Assembly: GCA_904063045.1 (NCBI GenBank)
Contig: CAJFCJ010000056.1
Coordinates: 1 to 64,000 of the forward strand
Direction of reading: 5' to 3'
From: Dimorphilus gyrociliatus
Lineage: Eukaryota > Annelida > Polychaeta > Dinophilidae
DNA: 64,000 nucleotides
Of this stretch, positions 12,312 through 23,152 are shown piece after piece. Under the pieces are notes generated by a model. That model did not search any database. It was not told where the DNA came from and saw only the letters and a program-made list of their open reading frames with translations. Position numbers and translations under genes: made by a program. Positions within the stretch are counted from its first letter, which is position 1. Every line of letters begins with the position of its first letter.

Positions 12312-12424
12312 ATGATTTTGAATGATCACAAATCATTCCTATACTTTTACCCTAAATCACCCTAATCTCTCCTTAACCTTTTTCATCACCCATAACCCTT
12401 AGACTAGACTCTCCTAAGTGCATT
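12312..12424. repeat. Partial MITE, right arm
   Basis: Mirror of 5824-5935, with CCCTAA-rich interior blocks of the MITE family. Confidence 0.5.
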
Positions 12425-12568
12425 TTATTTGCTATCTTGTTCTTTGTTACCAGTTTTCAATTGAAGTTTTCTGCAAAAAAATTGGTGACATTACTTAAAA
12501 ATCACTTATTTTTGAAAGTGTTAGAGTTTGAAGGAAATACTTTAATAGAATCTAAAGACTATGAATTT

Positions 12569-13498
12569 TGTACTTTGTTGTATTGTAATTGAGGAATTTC
12601 TGGTTTGTCACAACTGTAATTGTCCTTTCCAATCATTTACCACTTGCCAAAGTACTCCAAATAGAACCTTTAAAGTTCGTCCACAAATAGTCTAACAAAG
12701 GCAATTTTGGTAGAAATTAATTAACAAAACACCAGTATTTCGTGCAAAGAATATGTATTGAGTAAAATGAGCTTCTAGTTCTAAACAAGCTAGTTTAAAC
12801 AACTAGCTGATGGTTAGAAAACTGAACTATCAACTGTTAATTTCGTAGGGTTTATATACTCTTTTAAGGGTTGATAGTTCACAAATTTCAATGTTCACAA
12901 AAACAAAAGTAACATTTGAAGACAAAGAAAAGTTGTAAATATGGTCACGTTTTTATTGTTTTCCTCTTCTAAATAATAGTTGAATTTCTCAGGTTGGAGA
13001 GTTGCATAAGATGTAACAATTTTAGTAGGACAAGTCCAACAATCAAGAAAACATGTAGATTGTATATTTGACCGTTTTTATATTCTACCTTAATAATGAT
13101 ATTGAATTGATTGAGTTAGTAAATTTAGCATCAGCATATGCAGAGGAAGTATATCTGATTAATGCATGTTAAAAAGAACAGTATTGTGTATACAATACTG
13201 TTGAATAGTGAATATAATCTAAACTTAGAATTTAAGCATAATTGATAATTAATTGAACTAGTTTTAGTTCGAAATCATAAATGTATGGATTAATAAATTG
13301 TAATATTAATGCTAGGTTGCAAATAGCAAATATTCTTTATATAATTCAATAGGTTTTATTGCTGCATAATGTGTATGCACTGCCCTATGTGAAACTAGGT
13401 CACTACTGCTTATCTTTATCAGTGCTATCTGTATAGTACAATACTGGTTCAATACTACTTCTCTATTGTAGAATATAGCTGACGAATGTATGTGTACA
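12569..13498 (-). repeat. Solo LTR-A, right arm
   Basis: Reverse complement of 4746-5680, starting TGTACTTTGTTG and ending TATGTGTACA on the plus strand, flanked on both sides by AATTT (12564-12568 and 13499-13503). The same insertion and duplication in both arms shows the LTR was there before the arm was copied. It contains a TATA-like GTTTATATACTC near 12848. Confidence 0.85.
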
Positions 13499-14332
13499 AA
13501 TTTATAAAATATATCTTCAAACTGGATTCTCTAGAAAGACTAAAATTACCAAAAATAGATTTTTTTGATAATAAATTAGACTTGAATGATAAATAAATTA
13601 AGTTGAAATTGAAATCTGTAGCATGTTCAAATAATGATCATAGTAATAATTTATTATCAATCAATCACAATACAAGGATTGAAAAAATCAATTCTCTTTT
13701 TTCAAATTTACTTCAAAACTGGAATATTTTAAATTGTAAATTTTTAAATTTTTTTCTATTGTATCTTTTTCTAACAGTCCCGTTTACAAAAATCCTTGTA
13801 AGTTGCTATTTCTAGTTTGTCTTCATTCATTCATTGTTTTGTTATTAAATATTTTAATTTCTACTTTATTATGAACTTTTGTTCTTGGAAATCTTTTAAA
13901 TAGCCTGAAGTACATGAAATGGAGTCCAGGGCTGGGTTAGGATACAACCACAAAACTGTGGGCAATTTCAAAAATTTTTAAATATATATAGTGTGCAACT
14001 TTTGTGTTATTTTACATCTTGATCTATATTACTCTATCCAACTCATCTGATTATCTAACCTAAATATGAAAACACACCAAGACTTCATCCCCCAATTATA
14101 TTTCAATGAGTCATCCTAGAGGTTTAACTATTTGGAAAAGGTGTGGCAAAGCTATTTTTCAATTAGTCCATCAACCAACCAACCAAACTTTATCCCTGCT
14201 CATGGAAAATGAATTACACAACTAATCTAAAAGTTAATGAGAAATAGAAACTGCAAAGTATGGCCAATAGAATATGTATTGAGTAAATGAGTTCAAACAA
14301 CAAAGCTAGAATTAAGAGAAAAGATTCATACT

Positions 14333-16496
14333 CTATACTTTCTTCAGAAAATAATAAGTATATTTTGATATTGCCTTCACTTCATTACTGTTTATATAAG
14401 CAATATTTACTTCTGAGAAATCATAGAATCGAATCAATTTCTTTTTATAGTTATAGAAAACAGCAGAAATAAGCCTATACACTTCCTGCTTGTCAGGAAA
14501 CAAAGGATCATCATTAAAAGAAATCTTATAGTTTTTACCTATAATGTAATAACCCAAATTATTGTGATAATCCACTCTATTGGTGAAAACATTAAATACT
14601 ATAGATTGTGAATTCAAATCTCTGAGACAATAGAGATTGTTAAACTGTGTGTTGTCAATTTTTATATAACAGGCTAAATAAGTTTTATTTAGGAATGAAG
14701 TAGCATTTTCAATAAATTCCCTAGTGAATATCTCTATATTGAGTTGCTGTACAATAAAATTTCTCTCCTCCAGGTTTGGTATATCATAAGAGAGAAATCT
14801 AAAATCTTTACTCTGAAGGGAGAGTAATTTTGTTATTTTATATTTTCCCATTTTATCACAGGATTGAATATGAAATCCAATTGGAAAATGATTACTAAAC
14901 GTTATGGTGTAATCAACAAATCCGTCCAACTTGAAATATTTAATTAGTTCTCCTTTTAAAAAAAGCCTTTTAACAAATCCAAAAAAAAGTCATTAATAAT
15001 TAAAAAAGAATCTTTGAAAGTATTTTTTTAAGTGTAACTCACCTGTCGTACTCTTTGTTTTTTCCCTTATTTGTTCCAACTTTTGGAGTACATTGTATAA
15101 TATTTGTGGTTTCTAACATATTGTCCAAGAGGGCTCTATCCTCTGCAGAACAGTAACTTGCTGACCAGTTTAAATCTCCACCAATAATAAAATCTGTATC
15201 ATTCTGGTAAATTTAAAAATATAAAATTTTCAGAATATTTACAAGAAATTTCTACACAAAAAAAATTCTCTCTGTAAGAATTGAATTTTTAGTTAACCTC
15301 TGTTTCCTCTAATTCTTCAGGAATTTTTAAAAGTTTAGATAATTCTCCAAAAGTTGGGATATTTTCCTTTAGCCTCCTTATCTGGACGACTATGCAAAGG
15401 AATAAATGTGAATTTATCAACTTGACAATATTTTGTTTGAAAAGTAGCAATTAATGGTGGTCTAGAAAATTTTTCTTTTTCCTTATCCTCATATTCTTTA
15501 CATTTAGAACAAACAAGGTATTTTGTATTATAGAGAAGGAAATATCTTTCACAATTGTGGTATTCCTTGCCAAATAATGCGTAATATGGAGATTCTCCAT
15601 TTGATACTAATTCTGTATTTATAGACCTCAAAATCTCGGAAAAATTTGGAAGTTTCTTTTTGTCTTTTGCTACTTCTTGTAAGAGAAGGAGATCAAAACT
15701 TTTAACTGTCTGTTATCAATTTTACAGTTTGTAAATAAAACAAAAAAAGCACTTAATTTTAAAATTATAATTAATTATACTTTTTTAAATTGATTTTTAA
15801 CTTCCTCATTTTCACCCTTATGAGATAAATTATTTAAAATTAACTACTTTGAGAAAATGTTGAATTTATATATTAACCAAATCTTTTTTTTGTATGTTGA
15901 ATGCTCCAATTCTTAAAGAATGAATTCTATCATGTTTAACTTTGAATTTAATAACCACAGAACATTTTTTAAAATTTTCAACATTATTCAATGGAATTTC
16001 TTTTATTGAAAACAAGAAAAATTAATCAATTTTGAAATATTGAATGTTTCAACTCACTGTAAATACTACAGTTTTCTTCGTACTTAAAAACACAGGTTTC
16101 ACGAACAAATTGAACAGAACACAATATTTCTGGTTGAAATATCTTTAAAGTAAATTTTCCCTCTCCATTATGGGTTTCATGCCATTTTGAAAATAATTTT
16201 AAAGAGCTTTTTCTGTTTACATCCTACCAGTTTTAACAAAAAGAAAGTAATTGTAAAATTGTTTTTTTTTTAAATTATTTTCAATAGTTACATATTTAGC
16301 ATCATGATAGAAAAATATTCCATTTGGAACATTTTCATCCATGAAATTAAAATCCCCATCCAAAGTAAAATCTAAAAAGAAGAAATTTTTTTCTCTGTGA
16401 AATAAATCAAAAGTGGAAAAGTTTACTTTGAAATTCCTGGTGAAGAAGGTATTTAATGTCTAAAACAATTTTGTGAGAATTTGGATCTATTGCCAT
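14333..16496 (-). CDS. DNase I-like endonuclease (EEP superfamily), seven exons
   Basis: Exons, roughly: 16427-16496 (MAIDPNSHE..), 16290-16371, 16050-16223, 15890-16003, 15270-15697, 15043-15203, 14333-14966, with mostly canonical GT..AG borders. DNase I-family motifs appear in order: LRIGAFNIQ (metal-binding Asn), LLLLQEV (catalytic Glu region), FLLYNTK and SRPPLI, LHSRP (catalytic His), GGDLNW (Asp/Asn), KEYDR (Asp), SNHFPI. The last motif is normally S-D-H; here the Asp is Asn, so activity may be altered. An N-terminal region of about 100 residues and a C-terminal extension of about 170 residues after SNHFPI are not part of the usual fold. One frame change near the end of exon 5 is unresolved (intron or indel). 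The left-arm copy (2097-4020) is clearly degraded. Confidence 0.65.
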
Positions 16497-16611
16497 TTCT
16501 ATCTAAATAAAAAATGCTTAATAGAGTTGACAAGCAGCAATGGTCAAATAAGAATGTTGTAGACAACAATAAAATTTTCAATCAATAATTAGAAATTATA
16601 GTAGCTTATTA

Positions 16612-16697
16612 ATTGAAACTGTACCTGGGTGAAAATGTACCCAAGTGAAGCTGTACCCAGGTGAAATTGTACCACTTTTTTAGTAAAACTGTACCCA
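16612..16697. repeat. Transposon-end array, motif GGTGAAAYTGTACC (right arm)
   Basis: Mirror of 1898-1980: consecutive units GAAACTGTACC, GGTGAAAATGTACC, AGTGAAGCTGTACC, GGTGAAATTGTACC, then AGTAAAACTGTACC. It has the same GG-N4-AA-N2-GTACC layout as the neighbouring MULE array with only the variable bases changed. Confidence 0.6.
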
Positions 16698-16971
16698 TGA
16701 AATTCTAGATGTTTAATTGGTAATATTAAAGAAAATAATACTAAATAAACATTTAATAATAAAAGAGAAAAAATATGAAAAAATTGAGAATAAAAAAAAA
16801 GAAAACTATTGAGCATAAACATAAAATGTTTGAACTAATAATTCATTAGCCATTAGCCATCCAAGTTTATAATTTTTTTAAATTTCAAAAAAATTTATTT
16901 AAATTAACTGACATGTGAGTTTTTACTATATGAACATTAATGATTTGCAATAATCTATATTAAAACTCTAA

Positions 16972-17292
16972 ATGTTGACTATGAAAGAGTTCAAGTAAGA
17001 AAATAGTTATTTTTTTATTCTTATTATTTTATCTTTTGTTTCTGATTTCAGGAATTCAGAAATATATTCAAATGAATATTGTCAATTAAAAGAGACTTTG
17101 GAGTGTAAAATATGCTATAATAACATGGCTAATACTTTGTTTCTACCTTGTTGTCATTTACTAAGCTGTATAGACTGTACAATGAAACTTTCAAGATTAG
17201 AATGCCCATACTGTAAGAATATGATTCGAGGATATGTCATTACAAAAAGTGATACTGATATATTGAACTTGAATTCTTCAAGTGAGAAATAA
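16972..17292 (+). CDS. Small IAP-type RING finger protein, right-arm outer copy
   Basis: Exon 1 16972-16994 codes MLTMKEF plus two bases of the next codon; a GTAAGA..CAG intron leads in frame to exon 2, 17052-17292. The product is about 88 residues with C3HC4 RING cysteines (C-K-I-C, FLPCCHLLSC, C-x2-C, C-P-Y-C) and the family tail IRGYV. The same MLTM start is found at 38571, supporting the tiny first exon. It ends 90 bp before the palindrome edge and the adjoining MULE. Inferred role: E3 ubiquitin ligase of IAP type; substrates unknown. Confidence 0.65.
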
Positions 17293-17381
17293 ACAGGAAT
17301 ATATGAAGTTGATGCCAGACTAGACTATAGCATTTGTAGGGTTTGGATAGTTTTCATTCTAGACTAAATTTAACTTTTTTG

Positions 17382-19456
17382 GGGTCGGGTGTGAACGTAC
17401 CTGGGTGCGAACGTACCCGGGTGCGAACGTACCCTGGGCGGGTGCGAACGTACCCTGGGCGGGTGCGAACGTACCTGGGTACGTTCGCACCCTATTTTTA
17501 TATTTATTTTATTTTTGAATTTTTGAATAAACATGTACATTGACACCCTTTTTTCCTTCTGTTCCTTCATTATATATTTGTTAATATATTGATTTGATAG
17601 AATGCAGATATTAAATAGAATACATATCCCATCAATATTAAATTACTACTTTAAAAGAAAATGTTGTTGAAAGTGAAATAGCAGCCATTTTAATAGTGAT
17701 AGTTTTATTAAATAAACTTTCACTTGGAATATTTATCCTTGCAAAAGTAAAGCTATATTTACTGAATAAATTTGGACAAAGTTCTTCTTGGAAGCTTCAA
17801 CAGAAGTGAGTATTTATATCTAATCATTGAGATTGTTGATTCATGATATTTTGATGTAATATACTATCTTCAATTGTGAAAAAGCTGAATATTTTTCATA
17901 AATAAAATTTCAGCCATTTTGAATATTTGGAAAGGAAATTTATTGATAACTGGAAATATTTTTAGATAACCATCTACATTTGATTGAAGATTAAAAAATG
18001 GCTTTCAAATGTCACAATTGTCATTCAACAATTTATGGAAGGCAAAAATATTTGAAATGCAGCCTTTGTAAGAATCTTATTCATAGGAAATGCACAGGTA
18101 TGTAACTCTTTAATCAGCTTTCATGTAATTATATTTTTTAACATATTCTTATAGAAACACATAACATACCAATTTGCAAACCTTGTAACAAAAGAAAATG
18201 TACTGTCATGCTCAAGAAGTTAACTAATCTGGAAATTCATCAATTCAAAGTAAATTCTGAAGAAAGCTTTATTGATGAAAGAAATAAGATTGCTGCAGTT
18301 GAGGAATCAATATTGGAGGATGAAAATCATGTTCTTTCAGAATGCCAATCAATGGACCTAGACTCTTTGGAGGAAGTTGAAGAGAATGCTGAAGAATATT
18401 GTGAATCATCCACAAAAAGTGATTTTGAGATTGTAAAAGGAGGAAGTAGAAAGGGACATGACATTTTACTGAATGATGGATATTCTTTTGTTGTTAAACA
18501 TAAAACACCATCAAGTACTATTTGGGTGTGCAGTGTGAGAAGTAAGAAGAAAAGATGTGTGGCCAGAATAAGACAAAATGGAAATTTATTTCTCAAAGGC
18601 AATTTGGAACATAATCACAACAGAAAAAAGAATTTAGAAGTGGATATTAAAGTGAAAACAGATTTGAAAATTGTTTGCAGAAGTGATAATCAAACATCTG
18701 GAAGAAGCATTGCTGAAAAAGTTCTTCTATCCTATGAACCCAATGCAACTTGTCTTCCTGATATCAACTATTTGAAGAGAATGGCAAACTCAAATAGACA
18801 AAAGTTTAGGCCAGTGGAACCTAAAGTGTACAACTTTAATTTAGATGAAACATTTTTGCCTGATGAATTTTTGCAGAAAGATATTTGTGAAAATGGAGAA
18901 AGAATTTTAATCTTTGCAACAAACCATCAGCTGAATTTATTATCAAAATCCAACTGTTGTCTATTGTCTATTAGGACCAATAATGATTGTGAAGGATGGC
19001 ATCAAAGAATGAATAGTAAGCTGCCTGCTAAAGGTTCTTTTTACATGCTGGTTGATGAGCTAAAAAAAGAGTCTGAGTTGATTGCAGTTTATGAGAAATT
19101 ACTGTCAGAAAAAAGGATTTACAAACATCAAAAGAAAAAGTATATTGACATCCAAAAGAAAATTTTTGATTTATGGGATGATTTCAAGTTGAACAAATTG
19201 ACATCAATTGATCTATTAATGCAGACATCCCATATCTACTCTCCAGCATAAATATCATTTGTCAAGCTTTATTGTTTTTTAGTATAATATTTAGTCTTTT
19301 AAATACATACTTTTAGATTTATAGCTAAATCTTTTATTCAAAAATTCAAAAATAAAATAAATATAAAAATAGGGTGCGAACGTACCCAGGTACGTTCGCA
19401 CCCGCCCAGGGTACGTTCGCACCCGGGTACGTTCACACCCAGGTACGTTCGCACCC
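17382..19456. mobile_element. MULE-type DNA transposon with GGTGCGAACGTACC terminal arrays
   Basis: The left end (17382-17492) starts GGGGTC and holds about five direct units of GGTGCGAACGTACC and one inverted unit. The right end (19373-19456) is its reverse complement, ending in CCCC, and the inverted similarity continues inward into an AT-rich stretch, giving terminal inverted repeats of about 150 bp. Between them lies one spliced gene (17998-19251). I could not find a matching 8-9 bp target duplication. The left end sits exactly on the palindrome edge. With the catalytic core missing from its gene, the element is probably non-autonomous. Confidence 0.8.
17998..19251 (+). CDS. PHD + FLYWCH transposon protein lacking the MULE catalytic core
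   Basis: Two exons, 17998-18097 and 18155-19251, join in frame into about 398 residues. Residues 5-50 form a PHD-like C4HC3 finger: CHNC, CSLC, HRKC, CKPC. After an acidic linker, residues about 122-188 form a FLYWCH zinc finger (DGYSFVV, W-V-C, a second Cys, then H-N-H). The final 90 residues (EGWHQRMN, LLSEKRIY, SHIYSP) match the C-terminus of MULE transposases and of the protein at 62644-63129. The DDE region with the two Asp and the C-x-F-H motif is absent between them, yet the frame stays open. It can be read as an internal-deletion derivative that still makes a DNA-binding protein. Coding and splice structure are seen; binding to the terminal array is inference. Confidence 0.75.
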
Positions 19457-19947
19457 CAACTCGAAATAGTCAAATTACTGGTGTTTTGTTGATCGAATTT
19501 CTACAATATTACATTAATTGAGATGATTTTGTGTAGGAATGCAAAATGGTTCTATTTGCTTGAGTACTTTGTGATTTGGTAAATGATCGGAAAGGACAAT
19601 TACAACGATGATTAGTAACAGGATGTTATTTTCACATTGAAAATGTCTGTTAAATATCACATAAAAAGGTTTTAATGTAGATTCATCTACTGTGTTGTTT
19701 AAATGATATAAGACAATCTATAAATCAAAATGGTCTATTCATGATTGAATGTACAGTCTATAAATTTTCTAATATTTTATGTAGAAACTTGATTAGACCT
19801 ATTATTTTTTAAAACGCCTATAAACCATTTGATAACAGCCACAATTGATTTTGATTGACAGAATAAGATATGTGATAAACAAAATGAGAATAGAAACTTC
19901 AATATCTTTAATTTCAGTTTTATTTTATTGTTTAAATATTTATTTAT
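19457..19947. other. Gene-free stretch with an LTR-A scrap
   Basis: Around 19480-19605 there are pieces of the LTR-A 3' region in shuffled form (GGTGTTTTGTTGATCGAATT, AAATGATCGGAAAGGAC). No coding region is recognised in the rest. Confidence 0.4.
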
Positions 19948-21180
19948 GGGTCAGAGAAAAGTTGTCCCCTTCTTGGGAAAACTTGTCCCTTTTTTTGGGA
20001 AAAGTTGTCTCCTTTTTGTAACAGCAAGTTTTATCATTACTAAAAGAAATAAGAAAAAGTATATAAAATATATATACTGTAAAATGAGAAACTCTTTTTT
20101 GTAGTTACATTACTTAGCAAACTAAAGCTCAGTTTTTGAAAAAACTGGTAGATATCAAACTCTGCATTACCAGGTGTTAGGAAAGTAGTCCCTTACTTCC
20201 TGTTTACAGGATTTGAAAGTGTAAAGGTAAAATTTAATATTTTTATATTTGCTTAGCCTTTTAAGGACATAATCCTGTGAGTATAATTTTAATGTTAAAA
20301 AAATGTTTATTTCTTATATAGGTTATTACATTTGTTTTCCAGTGAAATCTTAAATTCAAAGATGGCTTCACTTTGTCCTAATTGTGACATTTGATTTTAT
20401 GGCAGACAAAAGAAGATAAGACACCAAAAGTGTCTCAAAGTAGGTGTCTTTTCATAAATATATCTATATTTATATTTATATTTAATAAGCTCTTTTTTAA
20501 AGATCCAACTCCTCACATTTGCAATCTTTGTGAACCATTCCCCAAAGGGGCTGACAGAAAATGTCCACAAATGAAAAATTTCAAGACAAAAATTTGGATT
20601 GAGAAATGGTTAGGCAGAAGAAAACAGCAACTGATTTGTACTTAGGAGGGTCTCCTTTAGGGTTACAGGTAATGGAAAAGGTTAGGTACAGCTAAGGGCT
20701 GGGTTAGGATTAGGGTAAAATCACTCATTTGTGGACATTTTCTGTCACATCCTTCCCCAAAATGACATTGAAATGCTTATATTGCAATCATACATGTATA
20801 GGTAATTATTCAATTGATTTTAAGATATTTTATTTATTTCTTTAATTAAAGTAGAAATGAGTGAAGACTTGCTAGAATCTTGCAATATCATCACCAAGAA
20901 AACATGTTTTATTAGACTAAAGAGATTGGATGGAAATGTCAATTTAGATGCCACAAATAATGGTAATGTTTCTGAAATCAAAAAGTGGAAGGTGATACAA
21001 CTATTGTAAATAGCATGGATTGTAATAATTTTATAGAGGACTCATTTGAAATGAATGAAGAAGAAAAAGCAGATCAAAATGAATCCAGTTTACATAACTA
21101 CCTGAATTATTTTTGTATTATCTTTGATAAATGTCATAATTCTCTCTTTTTTAGGGCTCAACAGCAAAACAGACACAAAT
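19948..21180 (+). pseudogene. Decayed MULE with GGGAAAAGTTGTCCC end array
   Basis: The region opens with GGGTCA and three to four spaced units of the type GGGAAAAGTTGTCCC (19948-20016), a third version of the terminal motif. At 20362 an ATG begins MASLCPNCDI, a stop, then FYGRQKK, a broken relative of the PHD exons at 17998 and 62127, both of which contain IYGRQ. The phrase ICNLCE near 20515 matches the CKPC step of that finger. An exon-like piece follows at about 20861-21180. A MITE has landed inside at 20547. No FLYWCH or DDE part survives. Confidence 0.5.
20547..20752. mobile_element. MITE, about 206 bp, with inverted ends
   Basis: Begins GGGGCTGACAGAAAATGTCC and ends in its near reverse complement (GGACATTTTCTGTCACATCC). 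The interior carries GGGTTAGG / TAGGGTTA blocks shared with other copies. The ends follow the pattern of the MULE termini (GGGGTCAGG.. then AAAATGTCC), suggesting cross-mobilisation. Confidence 0.65.
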
Positions 21181-21227
21181 GAGTATATTCAAGACTAGCC
21201 TTGGCTTGTAAACAACTAAGGAGGAGA

Positions 21228-21361
21228 GATGTAGTAACTGATTTCTAGTTAGGAAGGTTTCATCTAAGGGTTAGGTATAATGGGAAAGGCTAGGTATAGG
21301 AAAAGGCTGAGTTAAGGTTAGGACAAAATTATTGTCTTGTGGACATTTTTTGTTGCATCCT
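21228..21361. repeat. Partial MITE copy
   Basis: Right part of the MITE family: the interior AAGGGTTAGG block and a terminal TGTGGACATTTTTTGTTGCATCC-like end. The left terminus is not preserved. Confidence 0.5.
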
Positions 21362-21494
21362 TATTTTTATTGTTATCCTATATCTAATTGTAAGAGTATA
21401 GTGGTATCGTTTACTATCTGTAAATTCAGGTTTTCGCTTAAAATTCTAAAGAGAAAAATATGATATAAATATATTACAATTTCAGGACATTTTG

Positions 21495-21770
21495 CCGCTC
21501 AATAATTTGTAATAGCAGGTTGCAAAGTTAGCAAACTAATGTCAAATGTTAAAAGGGTAGAGTGCTGTCTAAGAAGGGTTGTTTCCAGTTGATCTTTCCA
21601 GTTTAAGGTAATAGAGTTAGACTATAAGAGCAAGGATGTATATACTTGTGGGTTTGTCTCCAATATACAATCACTACTTTACTGTTGGTGGTCTAGGAAC
21701 AATATGTTACAAAGTTCAACACTTGAGAAAATTAATTAATCATACTTTGGCCAAATCCTTAAAATTACAC
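21495..21770 (-). repeat. Diverged LTR fragment of the resident Ty3/gypsy family
   Basis: Aligns, with many differences, to bases 43090-43390 of the LTR of the element at 42943-52260: TTTGTAATAGCAGGTTGC, TATATACTT..GGTTTGTCTC, ATGTTACAA.GTTCAACA. It is much older than the complete element. Confidence 0.55.
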
Positions 21771-21774
21771 AGTA

Positions 21775-22080
21775 TTGAGTTATTGAAGCCCTAAACTGTT
21801 TTTTTTGCTATTCGTTTTATGATTGTACTTTCCTGCTGGGGTTATAGGTAAGTACTGGTCCAAATAGAACCAAATCATCAAATTTCGTAGGGGTTTGGTA
21901 ATTCTTGCAAAGTCTTTAATAAACCTTCTATAATATCCACAAAATGCAACAAAAACTGAGTAAAATATTTGCAAATACAGGCTTGTTTGCTTCTTTGATC
22001 CTAGCAATTTTCTCTATTCTGTGTCCAAGGAATTGAATTGTTTCCTGGAGAAAGTTACATTTGCTCAGCTTGATTCTAAA
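21775..22080 (-). pseudogene. Ty3/gypsy pol scrap (RT connection) with an LTR-end scrap
   Basis: In two minus frames the region encodes IQFLGHRIEK, then FVAFCGYYRRFIKDFARITKPL-like residues, matching the end of the reverse transcriptase in the complete pol at 47285-50494. The frame breaks once within it. At 21807-21870 there is also a sequence ending GCAGGAAAGTACAATC on the minus strand, the right end of the solo LTR at 37847-38343. Confidence 0.6.
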
Positions 22081-22082
22081 AA

Positions 22083-22362
22083 GTTTAAAATACCTTTATT
22101 CTTTAATGTTGTTACACTGTTGTCAATCATTCTTGTTATAATGCTTGTTTTTACTTAATCAATATATTAATATTTAAATATTTGTAATTCTTATTATTCA
22201 TTTTTTCCTGTCAAATTATTCTAAAAACTCCATCTATCAAATATCTTATATCTTACTTTGAAGTTCTATAGTGGATGTTTTCTCCAGTGGACGTTTTCTC
22301 CAAGCACTGGACGTTTTCTCCAAACAGTGGACGTTTTCTCCAGTGGACATTTTCTCCTGTAC
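22083..22362. mobile_element. Solo right end of the GTGGACGTTTTCTCC MULE
   Basis: Bases 22083-22362 match 63127-63408, the right end of the MULE at 61586-63408, almost base for base. They start just after that element's coding end (AAAATACCTTTATTCTTTAA) and finish in five units of GTGGACGTTTTCTCC and the terminus CTCCTGTACCC. No transposase coding sequence is attached. Confidence 0.8.
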
Positions 22363-22490
22363 CCGGAAGATAGCAACTGCTTTCTAGTTATGGGAGTCTC
22401 ATCTAAGGCTTAGGGATAATGGGAAAGGCTAAGTATAGCCAAGGGCTTGGTTAGGGTAAAAGCAATGTTTTGTGGATGTTTTTTGTGTGC
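22363..22490. repeat. Partial MITE copy
   Basis: Interior of the MITE family (CATCTAAGGCTTAGGG, AAGGGCTTGGTTAGGG) and a decayed terminal TGTGGATGTTTTTTG. It directly abuts the solo MULE end. Confidence 0.45.
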
Positions 22491-22922
22491 ATTCTTATTT
22501 TTATTGTTACTATATAAAAAAATCTTTCATGTAATTCTTTATTCATCTAATTATAGTAATATAGCAAAATAGTTTAGGACCTTTTAAGCCTTATCTCAAG
22601 ACAGTTTTTTATAATTGAAAAGTTCAAGTCTGTCTACCCTTGATTGGCAAAGTCTATCTATTTTCTGAAAAAAGGGAAAAAGGACTTTTTAAAACATTCT
22701 CTGTCACATGAAGCTGGTAAGAGATTTTAGTTCTGTAAAACTGCTTTGATAGCCAAAATAGCTATGATCAATAACATTTCTACAAATTGTGTAGGCTGAC
22801 AATGGCAACTTCATTTGAATAATTTTTATGCAATTTAGTGTTCTACATAATCAAATAAAATTTTATTAGACATTGTTCACAATTTTTAAATATGTAGTGC
22901 TATTCCTCAATTTTCTTATAAG

Positions 22923-23152
22923 TGACCAGGACGGATACGACAGAAAACATCCCCAAATTTATGGTTTAACCCTAACCCTAACCTAGCCCTTGTCTCTCTC
23001 TAACGTTTTTGATTACTCCTAACCCTTAGATGGAACCCTCCTAACTACAAATCAAAAGCTACTTTACTCCTGCTAACCATTTTTCAAACTGAAATCTTGC
23101 TTTCAAAAATCTCACTTGGGGACATTTTCTGTTGGCCCCGACCAGGACAATG
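22923..23152. mobile_element. MITE, reverse orientation
   Basis: One end reads ACGACAGAAAACATCCCC and the other GGGGACATTTTCTGTTGG; the interior has CCCTAACCCTAACC and CCCTTAGATGG blocks shared with 24494-24710. The flanks CCAGGAC / CCAGGAC recur on both sides and may be a target duplication. Confidence 0.65.

Larger units (their letters stand above)
9198..17381 (-). repeat. Right arm of the 16 kb inverted repeat
   Basis: This is the reverse complement of 1213-9062. It carries about 345 bp more than the left arm, all inside the last exon of the DNase I-like gene. The outer edge at 17381 abuts the first base of a MULE transposon; on the other side of that transposon (19457 onward) the similarity to the left flank does not resume. 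The solo LTR and its 5 bp target duplication are present in both arms, so that insertion predates the inverted duplication. Confidence 0.93.

Noticed and set aside
1213-17381. Palindrome as a simple sequencing hairpin artefact
   Set aside because: The arms differ by a 345 bp indel, frameshifts and substitutions, and the edge abuts a transposon; a read artefact would give arms equal apart from random error. A haplotype misjoin is not excluded.
17382-17492. Tandem short units with spacers that look like a CRISPR array
   Set aside because: Spacers are 0-6 bases, the unit is 14-15 bp, the same array occurs inverted at the other end of a transposon, and the context is eukaryotic.
17343-17570. Short frames coding repeats such as VRTYPGRVRTYPG
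   Set aside because: They are read-through of the transposon terminal array on both strands, not genes.
22970-22985. CCCTAACCCTAACC blocks as an interstitial telomere
   Set aside because: They occur at one or two units inside MITE copies at conserved positions, not as long telomeric arrays.
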